Assembly (NCBI GenBank): GCA_905479325.1
Contig: CAJQLW010000003.1
Span: 1-63,083 of the forward strand
Origin: an uncultured Flavobacteriales bacterium
GTDB lineage: Bacteria; Bacteroidota; Bacteroidia; Flavobacteriales_E; Vicingaceae
Direction: 5' to 3'
DNA: 63,083 nt
Shown here: positions 1 through 9,416 of the stretch, piece by piece
Layout: each line of letters opens with the position of its first letter
Numbering within the stretch: position 1 is the first letter of the stretch
Notes under the pieces: model-generated
Told to the model about the DNA's origin: nothing
Databases searched by the model: none
What the model saw: only the letters and a program-made list of their open reading frames with translations
Made by a program: the position numbers and the translations under genes

Positions 1-122
1 TAATTTTAGAGTCAGAAATCATAAGAGAGATTTTAGTTAATTAAATGTTTGTCAGACCTTTAAATTACTAATTATCTCTCTTTTTTGCAATAAAAATTGC
101 TTTTTCTTATGTCGAACTCACG

Positions 123-293
123 TTAAAATATCTGTTTTACTATCTCCGCTTTTTTACTGTTGGCCTGTTTTACCGCTGTATCTTCGGTTTTTTTATACTC
201 AACATATTTTTTCTCCCGTGTTTCAGAAGAACAAGAAGAAATTGCCGCAGCTATTACAAATAATACTATTGGGCGTTTAATTGTTACTATCAT
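123..293 (-). CDS. small predicted lipoprotein
   Basis: Encodes about 56 residues beginning MIVTIKRPIVLFVIAAAI. A short hydrophobic stretch is followed by a Ser-Ser-Cys that can serve as a lipobox, so the mature protein would be a very short, Lys/Glu-rich lipid-anchored peptide. An upstream ATG at 341 would overlap polA and put a charged segment before the signal peptide, so the ATG at 293 is preferred. It lies 19 bases downstream of polA on the same strand and may be read through from it. No family is recognised and no function is proposed. Confidence 0.5.
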   Translation of the reverse strand: MIVTIKRPIVLFVIAAAISSCSSETREKKYVEYKKTEDTAVKQANSKKAEIVKQIF

Positions 294-312
294 AATTTTT
301 AAATTAATCTTT

Positions 313-3123
313 TTAGTGTGCTTCCAACCAATTTGAGGCAATGTCCATTTCCACGGTTAAAGGAACGGATAATTTAACAGCATTCTCCATTTTTTCTTTA
401 ATTAATGGTTTGATTCGCTCTACTTCGTCTTTGTGCACGTCAAAAACCAATTCATCATGCACTTGAAGCAGGAGCTTCGATTTGAAATTCTGCTTGAGTA
501 ACTCTTGCTGAAGGTTTATCATAGCCAGTTTAATAATATCAGCTGCAGAACCTTGAATTGGTGCATTGATGGCATTTCGTTCTGCGAAACCGCGCATAAT
601 TGCATTTTTCCCGTTTATATCTTTCAAGTATCTTCTTCGCTTCATAATGGTTTCTACATAGCCGTGCTCTTTGGCAAAAGCTATACTATCATCCATGTAG
701 GTTTTAATACCGGGATACTTTTCAAAGTAATTATCAATAATAACCTTCGCTTCCTTTCTAGGAATATTTATCCGTTGCGACAATCCAAAAGCAGAAATAC
801 CGTAAATAATTCCAAAGTTTACCGTTTTTGCTTTGCTTCTCATATCACGGTCAACTTCCTCTAACGGCACATCAAATACTTTTGAAGCTGTTACTGAGTG
901 AATGTCTATTCCATTTTTAAATGCCTCAATCATACCCTCGTCTCCACTTAGAGCTGCAATTATTCTTAATTCTATTTGAGAGTAATCTGCAGCTAACAGC
1001 TGAAAATCTTCACTTCTTGGTATAAATGCTTTTCTTATTTCTCTTCCCTTTTCTGTTCGAATCGGTATGTTCTGTAAGTTGGGACTATTAGAGCTTAACC
1101 TGCCTGTAGCTGCAACGGTTTGCATGTAATTGGTATGAATGTGCCCCGTTTTTGAATTCACCAAGTCAGGTAGGCTATCTACATAGGTTGATTTCAACTT
1201 CTTCAACGACCTGTATTCTAAAACCTTCGAAACGATTTCGTGCTTATCCGTTAACTTAGCAAGTGTTTCTTCAGAAGTAGAATATTGACCTGTTTTTGTT
1301 TTTTTCGCCTTTTCATCAATTTTCAATACCTCAAAAAGTACCTGACCTAATTGTTTCGGTGAATCAATGTTAAATTCAGTAGTTGCTAAATCAGTAATTT
1401 CTTTCGTTAATTCCGCTAATGAAACTTCTAACTCCTTTGAGAACTCGGCTAATGTATCGCAGTCCAGATTAATCCCTTCATACTCCATAGCTGCTAACAC
1501 AGAAATTAAAGGCATTTCCCCCTCATCAAATAACTTTCTAATGTCTCCACTACCTAGTTCTTTTTCAAAAACTTGCTTTAGCTGAAAAGTAATATCGGCG
1601 TCCTCTCCAGCGTATTCTGCTACCGTTTTAACTTCCACATCTCTCATGCTTCCTTGGTTTTTTCCTTTTTTACCAATTAGCTCTACAATTGATTGTGGTT
1701 TGTAAGAAAGGTATGTCTCAGCCAAAATATCCATTCCATGTTTTTGATCAGGCTCTAACAAATAGTGGGCAATCATAGTATCGAAAAACTTACCTTTTAG
1801 TTCTATGCCGTAGCTTTTTAAAACTGTTAAATCGTATTTTAAATTCTGAGCGATAACTTCTTTTGAACTGTCTTCAAAAATCTCTTTGAACTTAATCAAT
1901 ACAGTACTCGCCTCTTCTCTACTTTCCGAAACAGGTACATAGTAAGCTTCTCCTGCTTTTACTGAAAAGGCCAACCCTACCAGCTCAGCAACCATAGCAT
2001 CTACACTAGTAGTTTCTGTATCAAAACAGTAAGAAGTTGAATTTTTCAATAACTTCACTAAGGCATCTAACTTAGCATCAGTATCCACAAGCTCGTAATT
2101 ATGATCAGTGTTTTCTAACGTTTTAAATTCTCTTGGTTCAATTGTCGTTTCTTGGCCTAGCTTTGCATCTGCTTTGTCGGGAGTGTTTGCTCCAGCGCTG
2201 AATAAATCCATTTGCCCCTCGTTGCTGGGAGCGATACTCACTTCTTCTCCAAGAATTCGCTTGCTTAAGGTTCTAAATTCAACATCTGCAAAAACTTGCT
2301 CTAGTTCTTTTTTATTGAGTGGATCTCGTTTTAAATCATTCGGGTCAAACTCAATGGGCACATCAATTATAATGGTAGCTAACTTTTTTGATAACAAAGC
2401 GAGCTCTTTTGAAGCTTCCACCTTCTCCTTCATCTTCCCCTTTAAATCAGCAGTATTTGCTAACAAATTTTCGATGCTACCGTATTCCTTTAAAAACTTT
2501 TTAGCTGTTTTATCTCCTACTCCTGGAATTCCTGGAATGTTATCCACTGCATCCCCACACATTCCCAAATAATCAATAACCTGAAGAGGGTTTTCGATTT
2601 CAAACCGTTTACACACCTCTTCTATTCCCCATATTTCAGCTTTGTTGCCCATTCGAGCGGGTTTGTACATAAAAATATTCTCACTCACCAATTGACCAAA
2701 ATCCTTGTCAGGAGTCATCATATAGGTTTTATACCCCTCTTTCTCTGCTTTTTTAGCTAAGGTTCCAATCACATCGTCTGCCTCAAAACCATCTGAGTAC
2801 AACGCAGGGATATTAAATCCTTTAATAATTTTTTTAATGTAAGGTACCGCCAACTTAATATCATCAGGCGTTTCTTCTCGATTGGCTTTGTATGCAGGAA
2901 ATTCAATATGTCGAGCAGTTGGGGCACTGGTATCAAATACTACCGCAATATGGGTTGGGTTGTGTGTATTTAAAACATCAAATAAGGTAGATGTAAAACC
3001 ATAAATAGCGGAGGTGTTTAATCCTTTCGAATTAATCATTTGGTTCTGACTAAAAGCAAAATGTGCTCTATAAATTAAAGCATATGCATCTAACAACCAG
3101 AGTGTTTTATTATCGTCTAACAT
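313..3123 (-). CDS. polA: DNA polymerase I
   Basis: Encodes a 936-residue family A DNA polymerase for gap filling and Okazaki primer removal. The N-terminal 5'-3' exonuclease carries GFEADDVIGT, TPDKDFG and the helix-hairpin-helix GIPGVGDKTA. The 3'-5' proofreading domain looks active: DTETT near residue 368, NLKYDLTVL, and YAGEDAD as ExoIII. The polymerase domain has motif A DYSQIELR near 715, O-helix KTVNFGIIYG near 765 and motif C QVHDELVF near 888. Length is normal for the full three-domain form. It is separated from the M28 gene by about 70 bases, on the same strand. Confidence 0.98.
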   Translation of the reverse strand: MLDDNKTLWLLDAYALIYRAHFAFSQNQMINSKGLNTSAIYGFTSTLFDVLNTHNPTHIAVVFDTSAPTARHIEFPAYKANREETPDDIKLAVPYIKKIIKGFNIPALYSDGFEADDVIGTLAKKAEKEGYKTYMMTPDKDFGQLVSENIFMYKPARMGNKAEIWGIEEVCKRFEIENPLQVIDYLGMCGDAVDNIPGIPGVGDKTAKKFLKEYGSIENLLANTADLKGKMKEKVEASKELALLSKKLATIIIDVPIEFDPNDLKRDPLNKKELEQVFADVEFRTLSKRILGEEVSIAPSNEGQMDLFSAGANTPDKADAKLGQETTIEPREFKTLENTDHNYELVDTDAKLDALVKLLKNSTSYCFDTETTSVDAMVAELVGLAFSVKAGEAYYVPVSESREEASTVLIKFKEIFEDSSKEVIAQNLKYDLTVLKSYGIELKGKFFDTMIAHYLLEPDQKHGMDILAETYLSYKPQSIVELIGKKGKNQGSMRDVEVKTVAEYAGEDADITFQLKQVFEKELGSGDIRKLFDEGEMPLISVLAAMEYEGINLDCDTLAEFSKELEVSLAELTKEITDLATTEFNIDSPKQLGQVLFEVLKIDEKAKKTKTGQYSTSEETLAKLTDKHEIVSKVLEYRSLKKLKSTYVDSLPDLVNSKTGHIHTNYMQTVAATGRLSSNSPNLQNIPIRTEKGREIRKAFIPRSEDFQLLAADYSQIELRIIAALSGDEGMIEAFKNGIDIHSVTASKVFDVPLEEVDRDMRSKAKTVNFGIIYGISAFGLSQRINIPRKEAKVIIDNYFEKYPGIKTYMDDSIAFAKEHGYVETIMKRRRYLKDINGKNAIMRGFAERNAINAPIQGSAADIIKLAMINLQQELLKQNFKSKLLLQVHDELVFDVHKDEVERIKPLIKEKMENAVKLSVPLTVEMDIASNWLEAH

Positions 3124-3191
3124 GAAAAGGTAAAATTTTATTCAGGCTTGAAGGTAAGAAAAACCCAAAAGAAAAGCACACGAAATGAAAA

Positions 3192-4181
3192 CTAATTCGC
3201 CTCCATTAAAACAGTTGCCAAAACAGTTTCTCCAACTGCAACAAGAGTTTGTGTGTCAATAATATCCATGTTATCGTCATGTGTGTGCCAATGCGGTGCA
3301 AAAGATCTCGTTTCCGGGTCAAACTGAATAATGTCAATGCTAGGAATTTTAGCAAGTGTGTTCACATAAACATGATCATCAATTCCTACATGACGCGTGG
3401 TTTGATCGTCAAAATACTTTCCGTGATTCAAATCGTCAGCAATATTCCAAACGTGATGTACATAGGCAGAAGCGTATACCATAGAATTGTACTCCTTTGC
3501 AAAAATGGCATCTTTAGCGCCAACCATATCTAATAAAATACCAAAATTAGCGCTGTACCCAATTTTATGCATGTTTTTAGCCCAATACTGACTGCCTAAA
3601 CAATAATCTTCTGTGCTTCCATTTGGCCCTGCATAATCCTCCGCATCAAAAAAAATGATATCGACACCAATAGTTGGCTTCGCTTTTTGTATTTGACGTG
3701 CAATCTCTAACAACACTCCCACTCCGCTTGCACCATCATTTGCCCCTAAAATCGGCTCAGACTGTCGTTCTTCGTCTTGGTCTGCATTTGGTCGTGTATC
3801 CCAATGTGCAAAAAGCAGCACTCGGTTATTTAATTCAGGTTTATACGCGCCAATAATGTTCTTAATGTTTAGTTTGGTTTGGTCAAATGCAACCACTTGC
3901 GTTTGCTGCTCAATAACTTCAAAATCGAACCGCGCCAATTGTGCCGCTAAAAAATTACCACAAGCCACATGAGCAGTCGTATTCGGAACTCTTGGTCCGA
4001 AATCTACTTGCTTCTGAACAAAGTTGTATGCCGAGTCTCCACTAAATTCAGGACGAGTGGCCTTAACACGCTCTTCTGCTTTTTTTACCAGAGCAGGTTT
4101 TTCTCCACCACCACAAGCAAATAGCGCGGTTGCAGCAAAAACGATGGCTACTTTAATTTTCAAATTCCCAAACTGCACCAT
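3192..4181 (-). CDS. M28-family peptidase / glutaminyl-cyclase-like lipoprotein
   Basis: Encodes a 329-residue exported zinc enzyme. The N-terminus has a hydrophobic segment ending in LFAC, a lipobox, followed by GGG, so the protein is probably a lipoprotein. Candidate metal and active-site segments are HWDTRP (near residue 125), GANDGASG (near 143), FFDAED (near 175) and HWHTHDD near the C-terminus. This order and the text around HWDTR and DYCLGSQ are typical of bacterial glutaminyl-peptide cyclotransferase-like members of M28; plain aminopeptidase activity is the alternative. The start lies 29 bases inside the 3' end of cysS, which suggests translational coupling. Confidence 0.88.
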   Translation of the reverse strand: MVQFGNLKIKVAIVFAATALFACGGGEKPALVKKAEERVKATRPEFSGDSAYNFVQKQVDFGPRVPNTTAHVACGNFLAAQLARFDFEVIEQQTQVVAFDQTKLNIKNIIGAYKPELNNRVLLFAHWDTRPNADQDEERQSEPILGANDGASGVGVLLEIARQIQKAKPTIGVDIIFFDAEDYAGPNGSTEDYCLGSQYWAKNMHKIGYSANFGILLDMVGAKDAIFAKEYNSMVYASAYVHHVWNIADDLNHGKYFDDQTTRHVGIDDHVYVNTLAKIPSIDIIQFDPETRSFAPHWHTHDDNMDIIDTQTLVAVGETVLATVLMEAN

Positions 4182-5631
4182 CTTTACTGTCTTTTATGCC
4201 TATTTTCAATTCCTTTAACTTGTCGCGAATTTTATCCGCCGTGCCCCAATCTCGTTGATCTTTTGCAGCCTTTCTAAAGTCTAAAATCAACTCCATCAAT
4301 TCATCTGTAATCTCATTCGATTGAGCTGCGGTTTCTTCCACTTCTAAGCCAAGTATATCGAAGAAAAAAGAATGAAATAAACTTTTAAAAGAGGTTAAGT
4401 CCTCTTCAGAAATTGTTTCTTCACCCAACTCAATGGCTGCTGCCATTTTCAAACTATCAAATAACTTTGAAATCGCTATTGGCGAATTAAAATCGTCGTT
4501 CATGGCATGATACAGCGATTCTTTGAGTGACAAAATATCAACAGTAGAGGCAGTTGATGACTTCAACTCCTCAATTCTAGCAAGTCCTTTCTGCAAACGC
4601 TGTAATCCTTTAGAAGCCGCTTCAAGTGCTTCGTTTGAAAAGTCTAAGGTGCTTCTATAATGCGATTGAAGAATGAAAAAACGAACCGTCATAGGAGAGT
4701 AAGCCCTTTCTAGCTGAAAGTTATCGCCTGTAAACAGTTCAGCGCAAAAAATACCATTCCCCAAAGATTTGCCCATTTTTTGACCGTTAATGGTTACCAT
4801 ATTGTTGTGCAACCAATAGTTGGCAAAAGGTTTACCTGTATGCGCTTCAGCTTGAGCGATCTCACACTCGTGGTGTGGAAATTGATTTTCTAATCCTCCT
4901 CCGTGTATGTCAAAATTATCTCCTAAATACTTTTGGCTCATTACTGTACACTCAATGTGCCAGCCTGGAAATCCTTTTCCCCAAGGTGAATTCCATTGCA
5001 TTAAATGCGATGGGTCTGCTTTTTTCCAAAGTGCAAAATCGAACCCATTTTTCTTTTCTGATTGACCTTCCAGAACACGGTTAGCCGCACCTTCCATCAT
5101 TTCTTCCACCGAACGACCGGAAAGTTTCCCATAGTCGAACGATTCGTCGTATTTAGCAACATCGAAGTACACAGAACCTTTCACTACATAGGCAAAACCT
5201 TTAGCAATTAAGTCATCAATAATTTCTATTTGTTCGGGAATGTGACCAGAAGGTCGAGGGTAAATGTCAGCACGTTTAACGTTTAGTGCATCCATGTCTC
5301 TAAAATAGTTATACATGTAACGCTCTACTACCGCCATCGGGTCTACCTTTTCAAGTCGAGATTGCTTCGCAATTTTATCGTCTCCTTCATCTGCATCATC
5401 TGTCAAGTGTCCTACATCAGTTATATTCTGAACGTATTTCACCTTCGGATAAATGTGAACTAAGTATCTGTAAATTAAATCGAAAGAAACATACGATTTC
5501 GCATGTCCTAAATGTGCATCACCATAAACCGTTGGGCCGCAAACATACATTCCAATAACTTCTTCATCAATTGGTTTAAATGTTTCTTTCTTTCTGGTTA
5601 GCGTGTTGTACACTATTAGTTGGGACTTCAT
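4153..5631 (-). CDS. cysS: cysteinyl-tRNA synthetase
   Basis: Encodes about 492 residues of the class I enzyme that charges tRNA-Cys. The HIGH signature appears as HLGH in GDAHLGHAKS (near residue 36) and the KMSKS loop as KMGKSLGN (near 285). Zinc-site residues are visible as the Cys in YVCGPTVY, WHIEC and PHHECEIAQ. An ATG at 5664 would add eleven residues, but MKSQLIVYNT at 5631 is the conserved family start. The 3' end overlaps the M28 lipoprotein gene. Confidence 0.97.
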   Translation of the reverse strand: MKSQLIVYNTLTRKKETFKPIDEEVIGMYVCGPTVYGDAHLGHAKSYVSFDLIYRYLVHIYPKVKYVQNITDVGHLTDDADEGDDKIAKQSRLEKVDPMAVVERYMYNYFRDMDALNVKRADIYPRPSGHIPEQIEIIDDLIAKGFAYVVKGSVYFDVAKYDESFDYGKLSGRSVEEMMEGAANRVLEGQSEKKNGFDFALWKKADPSHLMQWNSPWGKGFPGWHIECTVMSQKYLGDNFDIHGGGLENQFPHHECEIAQAEAHTGKPFANYWLHNNMVTINGQKMGKSLGNGIFCAELFTGDNFQLERAYSPMTVRFFILQSHYRSTLDFSNEALEAASKGLQRLQKGLARIEELKSSTASTVDILSLKESLYHAMNDDFNSPIAISKLFDSLKMAAAIELGEETISEEDLTSFKSLFHSFFFDILGLEVEETAAQSNEITDELMELILDFRKAAKDQRDWGTADKIRDKLKELKIGIKDSKDGAVWEFEN

Positions 5632-5687
5632 TCGGTAAAATTTAATTTGTGCAAAGAAAAGCAATAAAACGCTAGATTAGGGCACAA

Positions 5688-5731
5688 AAAAGCCTCAACT
5701 TCACGATTGAATCGATTCGGTTGAGGCTTTT
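5688..5731 (-). terminator. intrinsic terminator after the MORN/YwqK-like gene
   Basis: The arms AAAAGCCTCAAC and GTTGAGGCTTTT form a perfect 12-bp stem with a 20-base loop. On the minus strand the stem is followed by a T run, 22 bases after the stop of the gene ending at 5753. A T-rich stretch also follows on the plus strand, so it could work in both directions. Confidence 0.8.
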
Positions 5732-5752
5732 AATTTTTCTTTAAAAACTTTA

Positions 5753-6643
5753 CTACATCTCTTTTTCTATTACACCGTTACCAATGTATTTGCCGTCTTT
5801 AAAAATCATTATCTGAGTTAAAATTCCGTTCTCATCATATTTGAAGTATTTCCCATCAATCAAACGGTAATTTTTAAATACTCCATCTTTTGAGATTTGC
5901 TTGTTCGGGTTGAATAGCTTCTTGTATCCGTTACCATCAAAGCCTCCTTGGTTCGCTTCATCTTCATCGGTTGCTTTTACATTTAGATCCTTTCCTTCTT
6001 CAACCATTTTTGCCACAGCATTTTTTATAGGTGCTTTAGGCGCGTAAGTTTCGAAACTTGAAGGGTCTAATGCTCCGCCATTAAAACTTTTCACCGACAT
6101 CAAATCACCGTTCTCATAATATTCTTTTTGCTCACCTGTCTCAAGCCCATCATTCCATGTTCCTTCTAATCTTAGATTTCCATTTGGATAATAGTAAACT
6201 TGTTTCCCAGATCGTTTTCCGCTTTCAGTAAAAGTGAAACTTTGTGAAAGCTGCCCATTTTCGTGGTAACGTTTAAACTCGCCGGGATTTTTGGTTCTTT
6301 CCCAATTTCCGTCTTCTTCTAAATTGCCATTTTCATAATAAAGCGTGTACTTTCCAAAGGGCCTACTCCCTTTATAGGTTATTTCACTTTTTAGTTGTGT
6401 AGAAGGAAAATATTTCTTCCAAAGTCCTTCTTTCCTACTATTTATATAATTTCCCTCTTCAACTAAATTGCCGGCAGGGTATTCTCTAAATTTAGGTGGC
6501 TGTGCCTTGATCATCCAGTAACCCTGGCGCTTTCGGTTAACATCAATCTTATTGATGGTATCAGCCCTATTTAACTCAAAAGTTTGTGCCGGGGCATTCA
6601 ATACAAATGATAGAATAATTACTAGCGTACTTAAAAGCTTCAT
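5753..6643 (-). CDS. exported MORN/YwqK-like repeat protein
   Basis: Encodes 296 residues with a clear signal peptide (MKLLSTLVIILSFVLNAPAQ). The body is built from repeats of the type YENGNLEEDGNW, YHENGQLSQSF, YYPNGNLRLEGTW and YYENGDLMSV, about 25 residues apart. These match the MORN-related repeats found in proteins annotated as YwqK-family antitoxins. In Bacteroidota such exported proteins are common and need not be antitoxins; no toxin gene is adjacent. It is a single-gene unit with its own terminator. Confidence 0.8.
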   Translation of the reverse strand: MKLLSTLVIILSFVLNAPAQTFELNRADTINKIDVNRKRQGYWMIKAQPPKFREYPAGNLVEEGNYINSRKEGLWKKYFPSTQLKSEITYKGSRPFGKYTLYYENGNLEEDGNWERTKNPGEFKRYHENGQLSQSFTFTESGKRSGKQVYYYPNGNLRLEGTWNDGLETGEQKEYYENGDLMSVKSFNGGALDPSSFETYAPKAPIKNAVAKMVEEGKDLNVKATDEDEANQGGFDGNGYKKLFNPNKQISKDGVFKNYRLIDGKYFKYDENGILTQIMIFKDGKYIGNGVIEKEM

Positions 6644-6680
6644 GTATTAGAAATTAGCCCTTAAAAATAGGAAAAGATTT

Positions 6681-7607
6681 TTAGACTTTGTTTAGGGTTT
6701 TTAGCATGTCTTCCGTCATTTTCTTTAGATCAAAATGTAGCTCCCAGCCCCAATCTTGTTGAGCTGCGGTATCGTTAATGCTCCCTGGCCAACTTTCAGC
6801 AATCTTTTGTCTAAAGTCGGGAGCGTAGGTAATTTCGAATTCAGGAATGTGTTTTTTAATCTCTGCTGCAATTTCCTCAGGAGCAAACGAAATTCCACCT
6901 AAATTATAACTTGAACGAATTTTTATACTTTCTGAAGGTGCTTCCATCAATTCAATGGTTGCTCGAATGGCATCTTCCATGTACATCATTGGCAAATAAG
7001 TGCCTTTTTGAAGAAAACATTCGTACGATTTCGATTCTAGTGCTTTGTGATAAATGTCAACCGCATAATCAGTTGTTCCACCACCTGGCAAACTTTTGTA
7101 CCCAATTAATCCCGGATAACGAATGCTGCGCACATCTACTCCATAGTTTTTTGCATAATACTCGCACCATCGCTCTCCCGCAAGTTTTGAAATACCATAA
7201 ACTGTTGTTGGGTCTGTAACGGTATGCTGCGGAGTTTCTTGACGAGGTGTGTTGGGACCAAAAACGGCAATAGAACTTGGCCAAAATACCTTTTTAATTT
7301 TACCCTCTTTTGCTAGATCGAGTACTGTAAACAAGGTTTCCATGTTCAATTTCCAACCAAATTCAGGCTGCTTTTCAGCGGTTGCAGAAAGCAAAGCCAC
7401 TAAATGATAAATTTCTTCGATTTTATACCTGTCTACAATTTCCCGAAGTTTTTCTTGGTCTAGTGCATTTAAAACTTCGAAAGGACCCTCTTGATTCTCA
7501 GTTTCTCGAATATCTGTAGCAACTACCTTATCCTTCCCATGCTTCGCTCTCAGTTTCTCTACCAATTCGCTCCCTACTTGCCCTCCGGCACCTAACACTA
7601 AAATCAT
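6681..7607 (-). CDS. L-threonine 3-dehydrogenase, SDR (epimerase-like) type
   Basis: Encodes about 308 residues. The enzyme oxidises L-threonine to 2-amino-3-ketobutyrate with NAD+. The protein starts MILVLGAGGQVGSEL, an extended-SDR Rossmann motif, and has the catalytic YGISK. The segments LLSATAEKQPE, SSIAVFGPNTP and GGGTTDYAVDIY are typical of the GalE-like threonine dehydrogenases of Bacteroidota, which are unrelated to the zinc Tdh of E. coli. An ATG at 7700 would add 31 residues with no family counterpart, so 7607 is chosen; a -7-like box lies just upstream. Confidence 0.9.
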   Translation of the reverse strand: MILVLGAGGQVGSELVEKLRAKHGKDKVVATDIRETENQEGPFEVLNALDQEKLREIVDRYKIEEIYHLVALLSATAEKQPEFGWKLNMETLFTVLDLAKEGKIKKVFWPSSIAVFGPNTPRQETPQHTVTDPTTVYGISKLAGERWCEYYAKNYGVDVRSIRYPGLIGYKSLPGGGTTDYAVDIYHKALESKSYECFLQKGTYLPMMYMEDAIRATIELMEAPSESIKIRSSYNLGGISFAPEEIAAEIKKHIPEFEITYAPDFRQKIAESWPGSINDTAAQQDWGWELHFDLKKMTEDMLKTLNKV

Positions 7608-7627
7608 ATATTTTAAATTTTGAGTAC

Positions 7628-7635
7628 CAAAAGTA
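7628..7635 (-). promoter_or_regulatory. candidate -7 box for threonine dehydrogenase
   Basis: The minus strand reads TACTTTTG, a full match to the Bacteroidota TAnnTTTG box, 20 bases before the ATG at 7607. No clear -33 TTG element is seen. Confidence 0.45.
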
Positions 7636-7815
7636 ATAAAACAGTCGGGAGTTCTGTAGTGATGGAAGTTCTTGTAAATTGAAAAGTCTTTCTGTAACAA
7701 TCTTCTAGTAAATCTTTCAATATTCTAGGGAACGAAGAGCGTATTTAATTGAATTCTTTAATGGCTTATGAGCAAACTAAACTCAGAAATAAAGCCAATT
7801 CCTGACAAATATCAT

Positions 7816-7845
7816 TTTGGAGGCTTTTTAGATTCCTTAATTTTA
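7816..7845 (+). promoter_or_regulatory. candidate promoter for trhO
   Basis: TTTG at 7816-7819 and TAATTTTA at 7838-7845 (7 of 8 matches to TAnnTTTG) are 18 bases apart, near the expected -33/-7 spacing, and lie 24 bases before the trhO ATG. Confidence 0.4.
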
Positions 7846-7869
7846 CCACATCTTTAAAAACGGTATAAC

Positions 7870-8910
7870 ATGCAATTGTACAATTTAGAAGATAAGAACA
7901 TCTTGAAAAAGAAATTAATGGAAGAACCTTTTAAAAGGGTTACCGTTTCTTTTTATCGCTATGTAATTATCGAAAACCCACACGAATTACGAGATGAGCT
8001 ATTCAAAGAATGGCACGAACTAAATGCCTTTGGTAGAACCTACTTGGCGAAAGAAGGCATTAACGCCCAAATGTCTGTTCCAGAAGAAAATTGGGACGAG
8101 TTTGTGGCAAAAGTTCATGCTCGCCCCTATTTTAAAGACATTCCGTTTAAAATTGCGGTAGAAGATGACGGGAAATCGTTCTACAAATTAAAAGTTAAGG
8201 TTCGTAACAAAATTGTTGCCGATGGTTTAAACGATGGGGATTTCGATGTAACCAATGTTGGGAAACACCTCACTGCTAAAGAATTCAACGAAGCTTTGGC
8301 AGATCCGAATGCCTTGGTAATTGATATGCGCAACCATTATGAAAGTGAAGTAGGCCATTTTGAAGGCGCTGTTTGCCCAGATGCCGACACCTTTAGAGAG
8401 GAGTTGCCCAAAGTAGAAGAAATTCTAAAAGGAAACGAAGACAAAAAAGTTCTTTTGTATTGCACAGGAGGAATTCGCTGTGAAAAGGCTAGCGCTTATT
8501 TAAAGCACAAAGGCATTCAAGATGTGAACCAGTTGCACGGAGGTATAATAGATTATGTTCGCCAGATAAAAGCAGAAAACCTTGATAATAAATTCAAAGG
8601 GAAGAACTTTGTTTTCGATGAGCGTTTAGGAGAGCGAATTTCTGATGAAATAATTTCATCTTGCCACCAATGCGGAAAACCATGTGATGATCACACCAAT
8701 TGTTCCAACGACGATTGTCACCTACTTTTTATCCAATGCTCTGAGTGTGCTGAAAAATTTGATGGAGCCTGTACTCCAAAATGCCAAGAAATAGCTAACT
8801 TGCCAATTGAAGAGCAGCGAAAAATCAGAAAAGGGAAGGAAAAACCTGACGCCCATTCTGTTTATAAGAGTAGGCTGAGACCAAAATTGAATAAATCAAT
8901 AAGTGAATGA
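7870..8910 (+). CDS. trhO: tRNA uridine-34 hydroxylase, rhodanese-fold (TrhO/YceA)
   Basis: Encodes 346 residues. TrhO proteins make 5-hydroxyuridine at position 34 of some tRNAs. An N-terminal acylphosphatase-like domain contains [14 protein letters not shown]; the rhodanese domain has the catalytic loop [10 protein letters not shown] with the nucleophile near Cys198; the C-terminal region carries four Cys-containing motifs (CHQC, CSNDDC, CSEC, CTPKC) that could bind zinc. Order and length match the long YceA form. It is transcribed divergently from threonine dehydrogenase. Confidence 0.93.
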   Translation: MQLYNLEDKNILKKKLMEEPFKRVTVSFYRYVIIENPHELRDELFKEWHELNAFGRTYLAKEGINAQMSVPEENWDEFVAKVHARPYFKDIPFKIAVEDDGKSFYKLKVKVRNKIVADGLNDGDFDVTNVGKHLTAKEFNEALADPNALVIDMRNHYESEVGHFEGAVCPDADTFREELPKVEEILKGNEDKKVLLYCTGGIRCEKASAYLKHKGIQDVNQLHGGIIDYVRQIKAENLDNKFKGKNFVFDERLGERISDEIISSCHQCGKPCDDHTNCSNDDCHLLFIQCSECAEKFDGACTPKCQEIANLPIEEQRKIRKGKEKPDAHSVYKSRLRPKLNKSISE

Positions 8911-8963
8911 CTCAATAATGTGAATCAAACAATAATTTGTAGGTGAATTGTTATTTTTGAGAT

Positions 8964-9333
8964 ATGACTTTCAGGAAGGAAAATGTCTTGCAAACCAAGA
9001 GCTTCGCTTTTGCAGTAAAAATTGTAAAAACTCTGTATTCACATTCAAAAGACTGAGAAGGAATTTATTTTAACAAAGCAACTCATGTGCTCAGGCACAT
9101 CCGTTGGTGCAAACATTGAAGAATCTATTGGTGGCAGATCAGATAAAGATTTATATCACAGAATCGTAATCGCTTATAAAGAAGCCAGAGAGTCTCATTA
9201 TTGGATACGTTTGCTTTTTGAAGCAGACTTAATTGAGAAGGAGATAAAAAATAATCTTTTAAAAGATGTAGACGAATTATTGAGAATTCTAGGTGCGAGC
9301 AAAAGAACTTTGAAAGCAAACATGAACAAGTGA
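8964..9333 (+). pseudogene. four-helix-bundle protein (23S rRNA IVS type), frameshifted
   Basis: From the ATG at 8964 the frame reads MTFRKENVLQTKSFAFAVKI and stops at 9054. The family sequence continues in the +1 frame as KTEKEFILTKQLMCSGTSVG and then ANIEESIGG through to 9333. The two parts join if one A is removed from the AAAA run at 9047-9050, so a one-base insertion (or a sequencing error) splits the gene. The restored product would be about 122 residues, the normal size of these helical proteins. Their function is poorly known. An internal ATG at 9085 could give only the C-terminal 82 residues. Confidence 0.75.
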
Positions 9334-9375
9334 CCTTATTAAACTTTAAGTTGATAGGACATTTAGTTATTGAAA

Positions 9376-9403
9376 TATTGACTGGTTGAATTATTGACTG
9401 ATT
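9376..9403 (+). repeat. direct repeat upstream of hmgA
   Basis: TATTGACTGGTT (9376-9387) and TATTGACTGATT (9392-9403) match at 11 of 12 bases with a 16-base period, 14 bases before the hmgA start. The period does not equal a helical turn multiple, so an operator role is only a possibility; low-complexity A/T duplication is the alternative. Confidence 0.4.
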
Positions 9404-9416
9404 AAAACATACAGAA

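Noticed and set aside
87-100. GCAAT-AAAA-ATTGC hairpin after the small lipoprotein gene
   Set aside because: Only five base pairs and, on the minus strand, followed by A rather than T; not a convincing terminator for that gene.
5753-6643. Toxin-antitoxin role for the YwqK-like protein
   Set aside because: It has a signal peptide and no adjacent toxin gene, so the antitoxin label of the family is not supported here.
8936-8959. TTTG and TATTTTTG boxes before the four-helix-bundle gene
   Set aside because: The -7 box matches but the spacing to TTTG is only 12 bases and the box is four bases from the ATG.
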